DNA of 64,000 bases from Deroplatys truncata (taxonomy: Eukaryota > Arthropoda > Insecta > Mantodea > Mantidae), in NCBI GenBank assembly GCA_030765065.1, contig CM060984.1, positions 103,769,488-103,833,487 of the forward strand, in the 5' to 3' direction. The translations under genes and the position numbers were made by a program. The notes below the pieces were generated by a model, which saw only the letters and a list, made by a program, of their open reading frames with translations, made no database searches and was not told the origin of the DNA. The stretch's first letter is position 1, and each line of letters begins with the position of its first letter. Shown here piece after piece: positions 20,789 through 32,396 of the stretch.

Positions 20789-21616
20789 ATCTGATGCGAT
20801 CATTAACATGACTTTCCTTACCTTCTGTTATTTATTAATCAGTAGGTATACAAACCAGTATTATTAAAGCTTATTTTTATATCTACTACGTTTTAATCCA
20901 AGTAAACCTTTGCAGCTATAGCTAGATTACCCATTTCGTTATACATACAAAGAGAAGAGCGATAGTCAATGTTTAAGAACTGGACGCTATTCCCTGGCCT
21001 TAAAATTCGTACTGTTTCCATGCAAACGGGAGAAGCAACTGAATGTTGAAAGGACTTTAAGGAATGACCAAAAAATGAACAATTCGAACCATTAATAACC
21101 GATATCTCAGAAACGACTTATGCCACAAAAAAACTTATTTGAAATAAATTGTGTGTTTTAAAAATATCCACATTTCTTGTGTAATAGCTTTTCGTCTCTC
21201 GCTGAACGTTCACCAATTATAAAAGATTATACAAAATTCCTTCCAAAAGAAGAGGACTTTAAAGGCTATTCCCAAAAAATTCAAGATACACAGCTTATTT
21301 GTCATGTAAATATACATAATATTTGATATTTTAATCAAAATTGTTGGAGCCATTTTTTAGAAAATAAGAATTTTCAAAAAAATTTTCAAAAACGTTTTAT
21401 GTAAATGGCAGTTGGGATGCGGTATTTTCAAGCACCTTTGAAAGATACTGAACGTAAATACCAAGTTTAACATTTTTCCGATTTTTCGTTTTTGAATTAT
21501 GCTGTTCTTAGACACACACACACACACACATACGGACCTTTGAAATCTCGGTATTAAATTTTGGGTGGAATGCAATACATTCTCTGCCTACTATGTATTG
21601 GCAGAGAAAGTAAAAA
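20789..21616 (+). mobile_element. Family R element, full length (copy R10), head-to-tail with R9
   Basis: Starts TCTGATGCGATCATTAACAT directly after the R9 end and finishes GGCAGAGAAAGTAAAAAG. Unlike R9 its centre is subfamily X (CGGGAGAAGCAACTGAATGT; ACCGATATCTCAGAAACGAC), so the pair did not arise by simple local duplication. CA tract at 21512-21531. Confidence 0.9.
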
Positions 21617-22931
21617 GTATACGGTCAGTTTTAGACAGTAAAAAAAATGTTGAAACAAATTAGTAAAAGATTACATCGTGTGGAGTATTTTGAGTATGGA
21701 AAAATGCTGAAAACAAGGTTTAAAGTTAGGCGTGCCTATTATGTACCTGCACATTTATATCTTCAGTTAATTGGTAGTTAACAAGCCCCAAGCGGAAAAG
21801 TGTGTTTTTTTAAAGTTTGGAATTCATAATATTACATTATGGAGAATTTTAGTTTTCTAATTTTCGGAATTTTTGGCCAGATCTCACAGATGTGTTACCT
21901 TCAACAATCTCCGCAAAAAAGAGTGCTGCACTATTGTTCTAAAAGTATTACAACGATTTGTCAGTTTGCCTAAGTCTCCTACAACGGGGATGTTAATTAA
22001 TACGTTTGCTTTCAACTCGGTGTAGTTTCTGATTTTTTTAAAATAAAGTTTCGTTGTTAAACACTGTTAAGAAACACATTTACATGTCACTTTTGTAACC
22101 TTTGTGTTTTATTGAGGGGGTGTAACCCTCGACGCCGAACAGCAAACAAAGGACATGATGGAAATAAAGAATTGGCAGCTTGCACTGTGGGAGGGCTACA
22201 AATCAAGCGAAGACTGGCCGTTAAGTTTGTAGAAGCAATTTGGATTCCGACGGCAAAGAGAACAAATCGGCCAGGTAATGCGTCGCGTCACGGCGCCGAC
22301 AAGAGGCGCTGTAAACAACATAACGAGTCTGTGTAAATCACATCTGTTTAACGGTCCAGGTTCGTGCACCGCCGCAGTCACCTCTGTCTTTATTGCCCAA
22401 AACGCTTCCCCGCGACTGGAAGCACAAATTATTATACAGAGTACTCGACAGTTGTTATTGAAAGTGTTTGTTGCCCCTACCGCATGGTCCTCAACAAAAG
22501 GAAGATTTATGGTTCTATGTATCCACAACATTGCTTCTTTCCATTCATGTATTTGTTTGCATACAATATACCAATATTACTGCTGTTCCTTTGAACCAGT
22601 AAAATAGCTCAAGGATCGATTCCTGTTATATTCTCTGCTCAGTAAATCAGAAATTGTAACATGTCAGCTTCAAAATGTCCTCCTGTATTATTACACAGTG
22701 CTACATCTACTGAAAGCAATTGCCGATCAACAAAAGCAGCATTTGCTTTTCGAGAAAAAACTAATCGACCTGTTCAGAATAAATCAGACTTTCTCTCTCA
22801 TTGCCAGGAAATCACGATATGGAATTCTAGCATCGAGGTAGTTTTAATAGGGAGGGTTAGAACAACTGCTTTCCCAGGAAACTTGAGCAGTGAGATATAT
22901 GCTCTCCTGCATCATAATAAGCCGGTCCTCC
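21617..22931. other. Unassigned stretch, GC-richer in its right half
   Basis: 21617-22100 is AT-rich without recognised features. 22106-22480 has more CG dinucleotides and antisense overlapping frames (22112-22607) without motifs; it could be an old repeat or part of a host gene's 5' region. No splice structure can be defended. Confidence 0.4.
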
Positions 22932-23080
22932 TAGCCTGGTCGCTGAAGTGTATAAATTCGGCGCTCCGCCAAGCTGAGAATCGCGGGTTCGAGTCCCGCC
23001 ATGGGCATGGGTGTTTGTGTGTTGTGTAATTGCGGTAATAAACGGTCAGTAATACAGTAAAACACAGTAATAATAAACTG
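22932..23080 (+). repeat. tRNA-derived SINE (family D, single copy here)
   Basis: tRNA-like head: GCCTGGTCGCTGAAGTGTAT, then CTGAGAATCGCGGGTTCGAG with a good B-box (GGGTTCGAGTCCCGCC), then a GGTGTTTGTGTGTTGTGTAA unit and an A/T-rich tail. The head cannot close a 7-bp acceptor stem, so it is a retroposon head rather than a tRNA. Confidence 0.6.
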
Positions 23081-23190
23081 GGTAAACAATATATCTTTAA
23101 AATAATAATAATAAAGGAATAAATTCAGCTGAAGTTTAGACGTACTATGAAGGAAATCCATCCATTAACCATGGGTATTTATAAGTCGTA

Positions 23191-23425
23191 TTTACTAGTC
23201 GGCCACGATATGAGTGCGTTCGTGAGAAAAGGAACTTAACAATTATGGACCAAGTGGCGGGCATCGGAAAGACAATCAGGTAAAGAAACCATCCACAGTT
23301 CCGAGTGACATCTACTAGCGAGACTGAGCCCTGCAAATATAGTACTGTTTTCATTGTGCAATTGTGCATTCCCTATCGCCTTATCCCTCTGAGCCCTAAC
23401 CTTGATTGTGAACACAAAACAGCGT
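23191..23425 (-). mobile_element. MITE family M2, truncated copy (b)
   Basis: ACTAGTCGGCCACGATATGA matches an end of the complete M2 at 44478-44790. The interior AGTTCCGAGTGACATCTACT, TACTGTTTTCATTGTGCAA and CCCTATCGCCTTATCCCTCT is collinear with the complement of that copy. The other inverted repeat is missing. Confidence 0.7.
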
Positions 23426-24869
23426 CGCCCTCCTCATATTTTAGTGAATCATTATTACGTAATAACCGAATATCTCTCGAAATATATAGGTTGTAATTTA
23501 TATAAGTTTTTAATGATAACCTATCTTCGTTGCCCAGAGAAAAGAATATAAGCCATGCAACTGTTATGTCATCGCTATAGGAAATAAGTATATTTAGGAC
23601 TAGTGCCATAACGAGACAGTTATACACGATAATGAACACAGTAAGAACCTGTTTATAATGGTAGAGTTGTATAAAATGTTTTAGATCACTGCACAATAAC
23701 TCCAAGAAGAACACGGGGGAGGGGATAAATGACACGTCACTTGAATTTTAAAAATGAATGCAAGGTAAGGTAGTTAGGGACAAATAAGACAGGCTGAAGA
23801 AAAGTTCCATTGTATGTATGTAGTTTATGGTTTATTGTACAAATTCCGATTACAAATTATAAATTTTGTTGTATTTATTTTCATGCTTCTGCTTTATTAT
23901 GTGCATGTTTGGTACCTTACTTTGTGTTGCACAACCAGGATAGCTCCCTGGCCTTCGGCACAGCTGTGCAACGTTTACTCCTCTGTGCTATAGTCTCATT
24001 AGAATGTATTTCATTTTATCTTAATTCCCCTCCCTTTCCCTCCCTCCTCTTCTCTTTGAATTTCCTCATTTATCCTTCATTTTTATCAAATATCTCCTAC
24101 TTCTCTATTTCTTTCTTCCTGTTCGCTTGTTAACATTTTCAATGGACTAAATCACACCTCATATTATTCCATTTGTCCCAGATTTTCTCTCCCCATTTTT
24201 TTAATCTTCACATTCAGTTAGATAATGTTCTACACCTTCCTCACCATCACAAAATTCATTACCTCTTATAAGCCATTTAAGAATATCGTTCCAGTTCTCA
24301 TCCAAGCTAACCCTTCTTTTTCTCTTTTATTACACTGCTCTATATATATATATCTTGAATTAAAGTTAAGCATTGTGATTTTCAGTATGCATGTGTACGT
24401 TCTATATTGATGCCCTATTGCAACCACCGATAGAGTGATTACGGTTCTGTTCGCCGTACCGAAATACAAAAAAAAAAAAAAAATGAATAAATAAAAAAAA
24501 TAAAAAGCTCCATATTCGATAGCGAAAGCGTATTTTTGCAATGGAAATCCAGTTTGGAAATTTGTTTTATACTTGCACCGTTGTAAACTGTGATTTTTAT
24601 TCTGGCGTTTTAGTTCTTTTGTATTGTTAGGTTAGGTTGTCCTGTTACTTCTCTTTCTGGGTGCAATCGCAATTCGCTGTATTTTTCACACCAAGTCTAC
24701 CTTGGTGTGGAAAAGCCTAACGTTATTATTATTATTATTATAACTGAATCGTATTAATAAATATCAGTTGTCTAGACAAATAAATCAGCTAAAGAAGCTT
24801 ACTTTCTGTGAAGAAAGGCTCCCTTATGGTTGGGTAACGAGATGTTTTATAGGATACCTACGTAACATT
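23426..24869. other. Unassigned stretch with homopolymer and TTA runs
   Basis: Pyrimidine-rich at 24020-24200 (strings of CCTCC/TTTC), a (TA)n of about 10 bp near 24341, poly(A) at 24466-24482 and (TTA)n at 24723-24741. TTAGGTTAGG, two units of the insect telomere repeat, occurs near 24628 and is too short to mean more. No gene supported. Confidence 0.45.
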
Positions 24870-25305
24870 TTGGCATGGAAGCACGCAGGTGGCCTATTGC
24901 ACCATCAGAACCTCCGGGAGGAAGGGGTGAAGGGAACGATACAGAGGGCAACCAGAGGGAAGGCTCAAATTCAAGCGGGGTCCCTAACATTCCAGATGTG
25001 AGATCCCGATACTTGCAGGACCACCCACACAAGCCTCACTACCCAAGGAGAGTTCTCATCACACATCGGACGCCAGGACAAAGTCATTCAAAGCAAATTC
25101 CAGGGCCACATCCCTCGCCATGCCATCCACTCGCCTAATCCTCCAGCCCTAGAACATGACAAGGAAATTAAAGATAGGACATGAAAATTCTCGGCATTAC
25201 AGAAACTACCCCATATTTAGCCTAATGATCTGAATAAACCGCGAAGAAACCTAAGGTCCAATGGAACCTCCTGAATGTGGGCCCCTCACATTACCGCGGA
25301 GCCAT
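24870..25305 (-). repeat. Long tRNA-derived SINE (family A, copy A3)
   Basis: Read on the minus strand, the head CTCCGCGGTAATGTGAGG matches the head of the copy at 50523. The body shares TCTGGAATGTTAGGGACC with 50889 and 60775. The end CTTCACCCCTTCCTCCCGGA matches the CTCATCCCTCC-type 3' blocks of the other family A copies. Internal parts are diverged, and frames on both strands are translations of it. Confidence 0.6.
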
Positions 25306-26448
25306 TTAGTTCTGTATGAAGTATGTATGAATGTTCTATTTTGAAATTCTCTTTCTTAAACCTGTCTAATTATTTTATGTTACTGAAACAAATACGTTGA
25401 AATGCGTTCATTATTCGGCGTTAATTGGTTGACATTCATCCTCTTGAGGTTACCAGTAACTTCTAAAAGTATTCCTTGGAAACCACTGGATAATTTAGGG
25501 GAGAAAATTGTTGGTTGCTTATTGCATACCAACAAAGGTAGGGAAATTCTCGTTTATATTTCATCATCCCTCGAGAGGTTGAAGGGTGGGATTGAATGAA
25601 ATATAAAAGCAGATTTACTGTGTTCGTCGTATTGTCAGCAATTAGGCTTAAAAGGTTTTTCGAATGTTGACAGAACAGGCGAACACTGACACAATAGCAG
25701 GATTTCATGACGCTGTATTAGGATTAGTACGGGCCACCTTTTAGTTAACAACAAAAAGTGTCTATGTCGCCATTCAACCTGGCTTAACTCCCGGTATGTA
25801 AACAAGGGGTGTGCTACAGGATAGCAGCACGTATCACAGTAATGTTAAAGGGTGCCGAGTCGACTGTAATTACTCTATACATTTACCATTTACTTAACTA
25901 CATGTCAAACATAAAATCTACGTCTGCTGAACCTAACATATTTTAGACCATGGAATGATTAGATAATAGACTAAACCTCCAGTCTCCTGCCCCTGACTAC
26001 TCGGCTGCAAGGAAAGCGAAATTAACTATATTGTCCTCAAGGAAAGAATGCACGTATACGAGTCGTGGCGTACTAACCTAACTTCCCTTAAGGGGAACGA
26101 AACAAAAATAATACTGCTTCTTAAATGAAGGATATGCCCAAGATTATTTGTACACACCTCCGCACTGTTATCGCTGTTTAAGCTAAATAAAATCTGCGTC
26201 ACACGTATTCAGTGCTTGTCGTTTGTTGGAGGAAGCTTTGGGATGAGAAGGCGATCACTGCCAGACCTGTTGTAATACGTTTTAATAATTGTTCTCGCTG
26301 GGAAAATTGTGTATTCATTCAATAGATCTATTTATTTGAGATGAGAATAGTATTAATCGGTTTATTTCAAGTTCAAGAGAAGTGTATTTTGTCGTGGTGC
26401 TTTTGGTGATGGTGTTAGTCACTTTAAGTAATCTACAAACAACGTAAT
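25306..26448. other. Unassigned stretch
   Basis: Antisense overlapping frames at 25402-25708 without motifs. No repeat family member recognised, so this could be single-copy DNA. Confidence 0.45.
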
Positions 26449-26553
26449 ATGCCGAAAAAGAGAATATCTCTATGTAGTGTATATAGCTGTAATGTTAAAA
26501 GTAAAACACACGGGAACTGAATTTCATAACTTTTCAAATTGGGGCAATTAATC
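26449..26553 (+). CDS. Possible THAP-like zinc-finger start, broken or first exon
   Basis: ATG at 26449 gives MPKKRISLCSVYSCN, then VKSKTHGN and a TGA. In the next frame TEFHNFSNWG follows. THAP domains (DNA-binding fingers of P-element transposases and some host factors) start Met-x(n)-Cys-x(2-4)-Cys and have an FHxFP-like block about 15 residues on, which is what appears here across a one-base frameshift. A GTAAAA at the KS codons could alternatively be a splice donor. The C-terminal C..H pair is not seen. Evidence is thin. Confidence 0.25.
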
Positions 26554-28396
26554 TCTCAAGATATTGGATACGGCTAGAATTTTGCAAAAGAAAAGATGTT
26601 TCGCCTGGTCCCGGAGCCTGTTTATGTATGTCACAATGTGATCTAATACCGCCACGCGAATATTGATGAAGACGGTGTAACGCGATAACCATCGAACTTA
26701 GGAAAGTGGGACTGTGTGTGTTGCTAATTATGCTCGATGACAAATAATGCGGTGAATGAAATATTAAATTTTTGTTTCTTTTTCCTAGAAGCTTGAGTAG
26801 GCTGCCGCTTCTTGACTGGAGTGGTCTGAAGTAAGCTATTCGTGCGGCATAATTGTGCAGCTCTGTGTTAGTGTATTTGTTCAATTCAATTTAGGTTGTG
26901 AACAATGCAAATAGCAGGAAAATGAGCCAACCCATCAGGGCACTAAGGAGGAATTAACAAGTAGGAATATAAATTTGTAATGAAAAATGGTTGAAGTTCA
27001 GCAGGAAAAAAAAGTGGTCAGGGTTTGTGTGCAGATAACAAACAAACCAAAAGTTTCTCGCCCTATTTTTGTCATGCTTTTTTAAGTAGTGAGAAATTTT
27101 AAAATGTTGAATCCATTTAAACATTTAGCTAAGGATTCTCGTTTAAAATATCTAACTACCTCACTGCTTCTAGTTTTCTCGTTCACCTTTATATGTATTC
27201 TAATTATGTTTATTTAAGTTTTCAAATTCTTTGTTTAGATAACCTATTTGCTTCCTTTCATAACCCTTTTAACTCAGTTGATTAGCGAAATGGTTAAACA
27301 TCTTTATTACGAAGGAAAAATTGTAATAACAAAGAAGGTTATTAAGTATTCGCTTCTCATTTAAACAAATTATTTATGTTTAGCAGTCCTGAATATATAC
27401 TTGACTTGCCTAAATATCTGCTGGTTTCATATAAACGCAACAAAAAGTGCAAACAAATTGCTATGCTGTATAGCATAGTAACAAGAAATTAAGCCAGCAA
27501 GCCAAGTTATCAATAAGTTGCTTAAATCATACAGACATCGTCACCTATCGTGGCTCAATGTGAACAAAAATTAGATCAGGAGGGTTGCGTTCTGATACCG
27601 GTAGGTAACTTGTATTTGTCCCTGCAGCTTTCCTCGTAATAGTTAAAAGATTATCTAACAACCTGTTTTCGTTCCCATTGCTAATATTTACAAAATTAAG
27701 TACTGTCTATGTCATATCCCGTGTACTTCCCTCTCTAATCAAAGCTTCTCACTCTTCCTACGTTCAAAACCAATGCGATGCGGTTCCGCTGTTTTAAAAC
27801 AAGAGTAAGTGCCAAAATTGTTTCTCCGATTTGAGGCAGTATTTTTAACACTTAAAAATATTTCAGTGTAATTATATAATATAAAATATAAAAACAGCCC
27901 GCCTTAAAGCAGTATGTGTATAAATAACATATAAAATGTATGTAACAGTCATTGTATTATGTTTATATTATTGTAAACATGTTCAATAAAGTTATATGAA
28001 TGTATTACGTAATTTAATAATGCAGCAGCTGTGAGAATAATAGGTTAAAAGTTGCTAACAATGAGGTAACCTTGAGGCAATAATGAATTGGAAAGTTTAA
28101 TGCTACTAGTAATTCTTGGAGCAACAATAATGTAATTTTTGTGACACTTCATAAAATAGCCAATCAACAACCAGAAAAAGCTTTAGTTAAGTGAAGGTAT
28201 TCTATTGGACTAGGATTAGCCAAAACTGGAGCAACTAAAATGGAGCAACATTTACAAATTTAGAAGTCAGTTGCTTGTAGTCAGCGCTCCTAACCGGACG
28301 CGAGATGCGTCCTCGAGAAATTTAATACTTATTTTGTGTAAGAAAAAAATAGTTTACGTGTTAAAAAGTGCAAGTAATTAATAAAAAATCTCACAG
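26554..28396. other. Unassigned AT-rich stretch
   Basis: No repeat copy recognised. The minus-strand frame at 26534-26884 (116 codons) has no motif. Around 27540-27610 an ACCTATCG/CGGTAGGT pair with a GTGGCTCAATG and GGTTGCGTTCTGATACC gives a poor tRNA-like outline that I do not call. Confidence 0.4.

Positions 28397-28432
<36 letters not shown>
28397..28432. repeat. Compound (CT)n(AT)n microsatellite
   Basis: CT repeats (about 28398-28411) switch directly to AT repeats (about 28412-28432). Confidence 0.95.
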
Positions 28433-29682
28433 CAGTGAAGCGTTATTTAATTTGTGTAAAGACTAATAAATGTAGTGAAGTAAAAATTATAATCTGTGTA
28501 AGCCTACATTCTCAGTCGCTCCACTCCCTGCTAAGACATTCATGTCTAAAAATAAATATTGATGCAGCCGAGACAAACATAAATATATAATATTTAAAGA
28601 AACGTCAAAATTACAAAGTTAATATCTTATAAACTTGGAGCAAAGGCCTCCGGAAAGTACATTTGGGGCGAAGGCAACCGGAAACTTTTTTCCATACGTG
28701 CGGTTGCTACTACTTCAAGTTCCGCTCCCCAACAGTCGAAATACAATACAACTCCTTCCTAACATAACCTTCTTCAGTTCGCATACCTTATTTCGAAGTG
28801 AAGAGATTCACCATAAACGGATTCACCTTTAAGACATTCATAGCCGATTTATAACGGGGTGGTGCTGCTTTGCTGAACCATTTCTTAGGTGGCGGTTGAA
28901 TGCTCTAATTGAGGCCTCATCAGGTGACCGATAGCTGTTTTGAGCACAGTATTTGCTCATACAGAGATGTTGAGCAGGGGAACGCTACCTACCTTCCCTC
29001 AAGGAACCTTCAAGAACCTGATATAGTTTTTAAAAATAGTACTTTTTATTTAATTTTTTTTACAAATAATGGTAAAAATTTAAGGTTATTGCTTTAAAAC
29101 TTTATTATTCAACTCTTAATTTATGAGAGTATGGAATATGGATATGAGTTTCTGCTGTTGTTGAAAGTAACAATTATTATATGTTTTACATGAATTAAAT
29201 GCGTACAAAAAGAGTAGAAGCGGAAGTTTTATTTACTTTATTGTTAAGTCTAACATTTATGTTTAGTACTTTCAGGTTTTTATTCTAAGTGTCTTACGTC
29301 ATAAGAATGTAACAGAAATATTTCTTTCTAATCTCTTTAATAAGAATAAAAGCCCAAACAACGAGTATTATAATTGCTTTGTTCAAACTTAAAACATTAC
29401 TGAGTCGACTTTAACATTTAATTAACAAAGAAAATAATGAAATAATTGTTTATAATAATTCCGTTGAAATAAAAGCTTTGTTGTGGAGATTACCACACCG
29501 ATTGATTTGGACGTCCAGTACAACGCCACTGTTGTTCCGTCCTTCCGCCCTTAACAGCAAACCATCAACCTGGATGCACACGGAGCAACGAGCCAAATGC
29601 CCTGGCCTATTCCATTAAGCCTAATCATAGTTGTTATAGCTATTAGCGAGTAAAATCTGCTGTAAGTATAACAATCTAAAGT
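28433..29682. other. Unassigned stretch
   Basis: 28600-29000 is less AT-rich and has small plus-strand frames (28635-28832, 28909-29097) without motifs. No recognised repeats. Confidence 0.4.
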
Positions 29683-29872
29683 AATGCATTTACATGATTT
29701 CCCCCTACTCACTGTTCTTACGAAAGCTTATTCTTCTGTCTACTTCTTTTTGATCAGATAAACTTTCATTACACAATTACTCATTTCGTTACTATTATAA
29801 CCTTCAATACAGAAGGATATAATAGTAGGCTAAAGCGATAGTCTGATTTTTAAACTTGAGTTGCGTGCCAAA
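29683..29872 (+). mobile_element. Family R left-part fragment (copy R11)
   Basis: Recognised by TTACATGATTTCCCCCTACTC, GTTCTTACGAAAGCTTATTC, GATCAGATAAACTTTCATTA and AGGCTAAAGCGATAGTCTGA, which are collinear with the first 190 bp of R. It breaks off at TTGCGTGCC. Confidence 0.7.
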
Positions 29873-30622
29873 TTGACCCTCTCCGGAGAAATCTACTTTA
29901 GGCGACTGGGCTGTACCAAAGGCAGGCTGACATGTACGGGAACAGAAGTGAAACGACTATGCTAGTGGTTCTCAAGCAGACGACAACAACAAGAAGCAAG
30001 GGCGCAGTTATTTTGAGTCACGCAGTACGTCAGGCGATTGTCGTAGTCGACTGCGCAGGCGCCGGATCAGTTCCAGCTTTCTTCAATGTCCTGTCCACAA
30101 GGCTGATCAGTCTTTCTTCGACGGCGAGCTAGGTTACGAGGAAAACAACAGGACAACGTTTAGACAGAAGGCATTCAGGACGGTATTCTCTAAATTCGTT
30201 TTTGGCTTAACGTATTCAAAATTCTCTTTAGTAATTTTTCACCGGGAAAAGATTAATCGTCTGAACTATAAACTTATTGAGGTTAGAGTTGAAATATATC
30301 GGTAAACGTGAGAGCATGAAGCCATTCTGTAATTATTGTAATTTAATTTAAAGCATTGAAGAATGTAAAGAATGGTGAACGAATAAGGGTTTTGTAAATT
30401 GTAATTATCTATGTTATTGAGCTGTGAGTTTATTAAATGGAAGAAATTCGGCTTCTTGATTAATTTATGGAATACGTTTTAAAGTAGCAATCTGCTATTA
30501 TTCCTAATTTAATCCACTTCCTCTTGGGTCAAAAGAGCACGTTTCAGTTGCTATGTGATAACTTTGAAGTTCCATGTTCCTTGCATTGCCACGATTAAAA
30601 ACGAATAGACACATACCACTAG
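29873..30622. other. Unassigned stretch with a CG-richer core
   Basis: 29930-30130 has more CG dinucleotides and a 66-codon frame without motifs; it could be a small promoter-like block. The rest is AT-rich. Confidence 0.4.
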
Positions 30623-31453
30623 GAAAAATCTGATGTGTTACACTCACATGACTTTCTCTACTCTTGTACAAACTATTTTTACAAACGCTTATTCTCCATC
30701 CACTTCATGGTAATCGAGATAAACATTTCCAGAAACTATCTTATTGTTAATTTTCTTGTAGATGCAAGGGGAATATGGTAGGCTTTAAGCGATAGTCAAA
30801 TCTTTTAAGAGCTGGTTGCTACGTGGAGCAATTCCTTCTCTTTGCATGTCCAGGACTAAACAAAACGAATAACGAATTCCCATTTGAGAAAAAGTATAAG
30901 TATTAGAAAATTCAAACAAATAACAAGGAACATCTCGGAAATGGTTCACTGGATAAAAAATGTATATGAAATAAATTGTACGTTTTAACGAGCTCTTACA
31001 TTTTTTTTGTAGAAAAAGTTTGTCTGTTACGATTTATCAGTTATACAAAAGCCATTCAGAAAGAACTTTTGGGGATATTCCCAGAAAATTCAAGATATAT
31101 ATTTTATTTGTCATGAAAATATCGAAAATATATGATATCTTAATCAAAATCGTTACAGGCATTTTTGAGAAAATCAAAATTTTCGAAAAATGTTCCATAT
31201 GAAGGGTAGTCTGGGGTGGGGGATGCTCTTGAAAAGCTTTTTATTGTATCTTTGAAAGATGCTGAAACTAAATACCAAGTTTGATATTTATCCAACTTTT
31301 CGTTTTTTAGTTATGGTGTTCACAGACCACACACACGGAGCTTTTTCTAAAAGGGGGACTTAAAACATGTATTTCCGGTGAAATCCCGGTATCGAGCTTT
31401 TGGGTGGAATGCAATACTTACTCTACTTACTATGCGTAGTAGAGAAAGTAAGA
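30623..31453 (+). mobile_element. Family R element, full length (copy R12)
   Basis: AAAAATCTGATGTGTTACAC to GCGTAGTAGAGAAAGTAAG. Subfamily Y centre (CATTTGAGAAAAAGTATAAG). The microsatellite is only ACCACACACACGGAGC. It is among the closest copies to R9. Confidence 0.9.
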
Positions 31454-31726
31454 AAGTATTTGAAAATTCAAACCAAAAACAAAGAATATATCTCAGAAAC
31501 GGTTAACCGCACAAAAAGTTATTTGACATAATATGTGTGCTTTAACGAGATTTACATTTTTTGTGTAGTAAGATTTTGTATCTCTCCTACGGTTTACCAA
31601 TGATATAAAATTCATTCAGAATCAAGAAGACCTCACAAGCTATTCCCAGAAAATTATAGATATGCATTTTATGTCATGCAAATGTCTTAAATATATAGCA
31701 TTTTAATAAACATCCTTAGAGCTATG
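31454..31726 (+). mobile_element. Family R internal fragment (copy R13) joined to R12
   Basis: Immediately after R12 the sequence re-enters R in mid-element at GTATTTGAAAATTCAAACCA (subfamily Y) and runs to TCCTTAGAGCTATGAACC. It is a second, head-to-tail unit lacking both ends. Confidence 0.8.
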
Positions 31727-32325
31727 AACCACACCTTAGGACCTTGTTAATAATATCCTCTACTGTAAAGGAATTTAGCAGATATTCTGGGAAATACTGC
31801 GATTTGAATTAACACAATTCCGTCTGAAATGAAATTTGATTAAAAGAGTATAGTTGCAGGTTATCGGAGGTTTATGAGTTATGTAAGGTTGAATACATTA
31901 TCTTTGAGGTATGCATATATTTGATTAACATTGAGAAAAGCATTAAACATCGAAATAGGGATTATCAACAACCTTCGTCGTTGCGTTCTTTGACCTCGGC
32001 TTGCTTTCAGTTTCATTCATAGCCACTCAGGTCAATAAATAGAACTTCTAAAACAGGGAATAATGTGTTTGCAGTTTCAATGCGCGGTTAATAAACTTTA
32101 AATGCACAAAGCGCACACGTTTGTGCCTGAAAACAATCACTCCCACTTCCCACCTATATTTATAATTGCTGTTTCGAATTGAAAGAGAAGTTGTTTCAAA
32201 AACCGACAAGCAATTTTTGAAACACGTAGTTTAACAAACGCTTTTTATTATCATCTTAGTTTTGAAATGACCTACTTCTACGCACACGTGCCTGTAAGAG
32301 CCACACTTGTGAATGTCCATTGTTC

Positions 32326-32347
32326 CTTTAAGCACGTGTGCTTAAAG
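32326..32347. repeat. Perfect palindrome with a 2-nt centre (1)
   Basis: CTTTAAGCAC, centre GT, then GTGCTTAAAG: ten perfect base pairs. It could extrude a cruciform or be a dimeric factor site. Confidence 0.9.
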
Positions 32348-32396
32348 CAGAAGTGTTGAAAGCAAGTCGCATTTTTTGTTTACTTACTTGATTTTT

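Noticed and set aside
20553-20811. Histidine-threonine repeat proteins in three frames
   Set aside because: They are translations of the CA microsatellite of family R copy R9.
24628-24641. TTAGGTTAGG, insect telomere repeat units
   Set aside because: Only two units and a partial third; expected by chance in this much sequence.
26534-26884. 116-codon minus-strand frame
   Set aside because: No domain, biased serine/histidine content, and no splice or promoter support.
27540-27610. tRNA-like outline with an ACCTATCG/CGGTAGGT stem
   Set aside because: Only about 60 nt between stems, no proper anticodon arm, poor B-box.
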